Shown here piece by piece: positions 63,987-64,000 of a stretch of DNA of 64,000 bases (position 1 is its first letter; every line of letters begins with the position of its first letter). The stretch covers positions 43,814,757-43,878,756 of the forward strand of contig CM059560.1 of NCBI GenBank assembly GCA_030386875.1. The letters are read 5' to 3'. The translations under genes and the position numbers were made by a program. The DNA is from Morinoia aosen (lineage: Eukaryota > Arthropoda > Malacostraca > Amphipoda > Talitridae). Below the pieces are notes generated by a model. That model saw only the letters and a program-made list of their open reading frames with translations. It did no database searches and was not told the DNA's origin.

Positions 63987-64000
63987 CCTATGTACGTTCT

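Larger units (their letters stand above)
1..64000 (+). repeat. 32-bp satellite DNA array filling the window
   Basis: Every part of the window is a head-to-tail array of one 32-bp monomer, all in the same orientation and continuing past both ends. The majority monomer is about 47% GC and strand-asymmetric (12 T against 5 A, 20 of 32 bases pyrimidine on the + strand). Variants are mainly substitutions that recur in fixed combinations, which defines a higher-order structure. I saw no transposon, gene, RNA or unique sequence. Arrays of this size and nesting are typical of eukaryotic heterochromatin, often centromeric or pericentromeric. That location is inference, since nothing in the window anchors it. 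The family is not one I recognise. Open frames within the array are by-products of the repeat. Confidence 0.98.

Noticed and set aside
1-64000. CRISPR array
   Set aside because: Repeat units abut directly with no spacers, the units are variable in a nested manner, and there are no cas genes.
1-64000. Telomeric repeat
   Set aside because: The unit is 32 bp and unlike any short G-rich telomere motif, and there is no G/T-rich strand.
1-64000. Repeat-protein gene such as a mucin-like or surface antigen with a 32-residue repeat
   Set aside because: A coding minisatellite would normally have a unit divisible by 3 and indels kept in frame. Here whole 32-bp units are gained and lost freely, which changes frame each time.

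Overview
The whole window is one uninterrupted satellite DNA array, about 2,000 head-to-tail copies of a 32-bp monomer (64,000/32 = 2,000). I see no unique sequence, no transposable element, no RNA gene and no credible protein-coding gene. An array this size with nested higher-order repeats points to a eukaryotic nuclear chromosome (centromeric, pericentromeric, subtelomeric or other heterochromatin) assembled from long reads. I do not recognise the monomer and cannot name the species.

Monomer level: three main subtypes share the first 12 bases, GTACTCCTTTGT. Type A (example 143-174) is the majority form. Type B (example 1167-1198) differs at monomer positions 13, 30 and 31. Type C (example 1199-1230) differs from A at positions 13, 16, 18, 27, 28 and 30 and carries a TCTAGA palindrome. 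C nearly always follows B directly, so B-C pairs punctuate runs of A every 3-19 monomers. All copies point the same way. The 32-bp register is almost perfect: I found only nine single-base indels, which reduce to about five ancestral events.

Intermediate level: combinations of rare substitutions recur as supra-units of 82, 83, 92 and 102 monomers (2,624, 2,656, 2,944 and 3,264 bp). A landmark monomer pair starts such units at about 20, 2,644, 17,012, 19,668, 39,572, 58,099, 60,723 and 63,987, with variant forms near 13,045 and 54,102.

Large-scale layout: (i) about 2.2-12.45 kb is repeated at 39.1-49.4 kb, offset exactly 36,928 bp; (ii) 12.5-17.0 kb is repeated at 53.55-58.1 kb, offset about 41.06-41.09 kb; (iii) 1-5.4 kb is repeated at 58.08-63.48 kb, offset 58,079 bp; (iv) 17.4-21.3 kb is repeated at 37.3-41.2 kb, offset 19,904 bp; (v) 13.7-15.65 kb is repeated at 21.4-23.36 kb, offset 7,711 bp; (vi) 23.3-33.7 kb is a tandem duplication of a 5,217-bp unit; (vii) 33.7-37.3 kb is a diverged stretch for which I found no long co-linear partner; (viii) 49.4-53.5 kb is a 129-monomer block present in the right macro-copy and absent from the left, itself built of two tandem units of 51 and 53 monomers. 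Taken together, the left ~17 kb and the 39-58 kb region look like two copies of a macro-repeat about 41 kb apart.

The long open frames on the minus strand are a by-product of the repeat. The reverse complement of type A has no stop in any frame, and since 32 is not a multiple of 3, every frame reads the same 32-residue peptide. These frames end at type C monomers. I list no CDS. The interest of the window is its nested repeat architecture and the recombination history it records.
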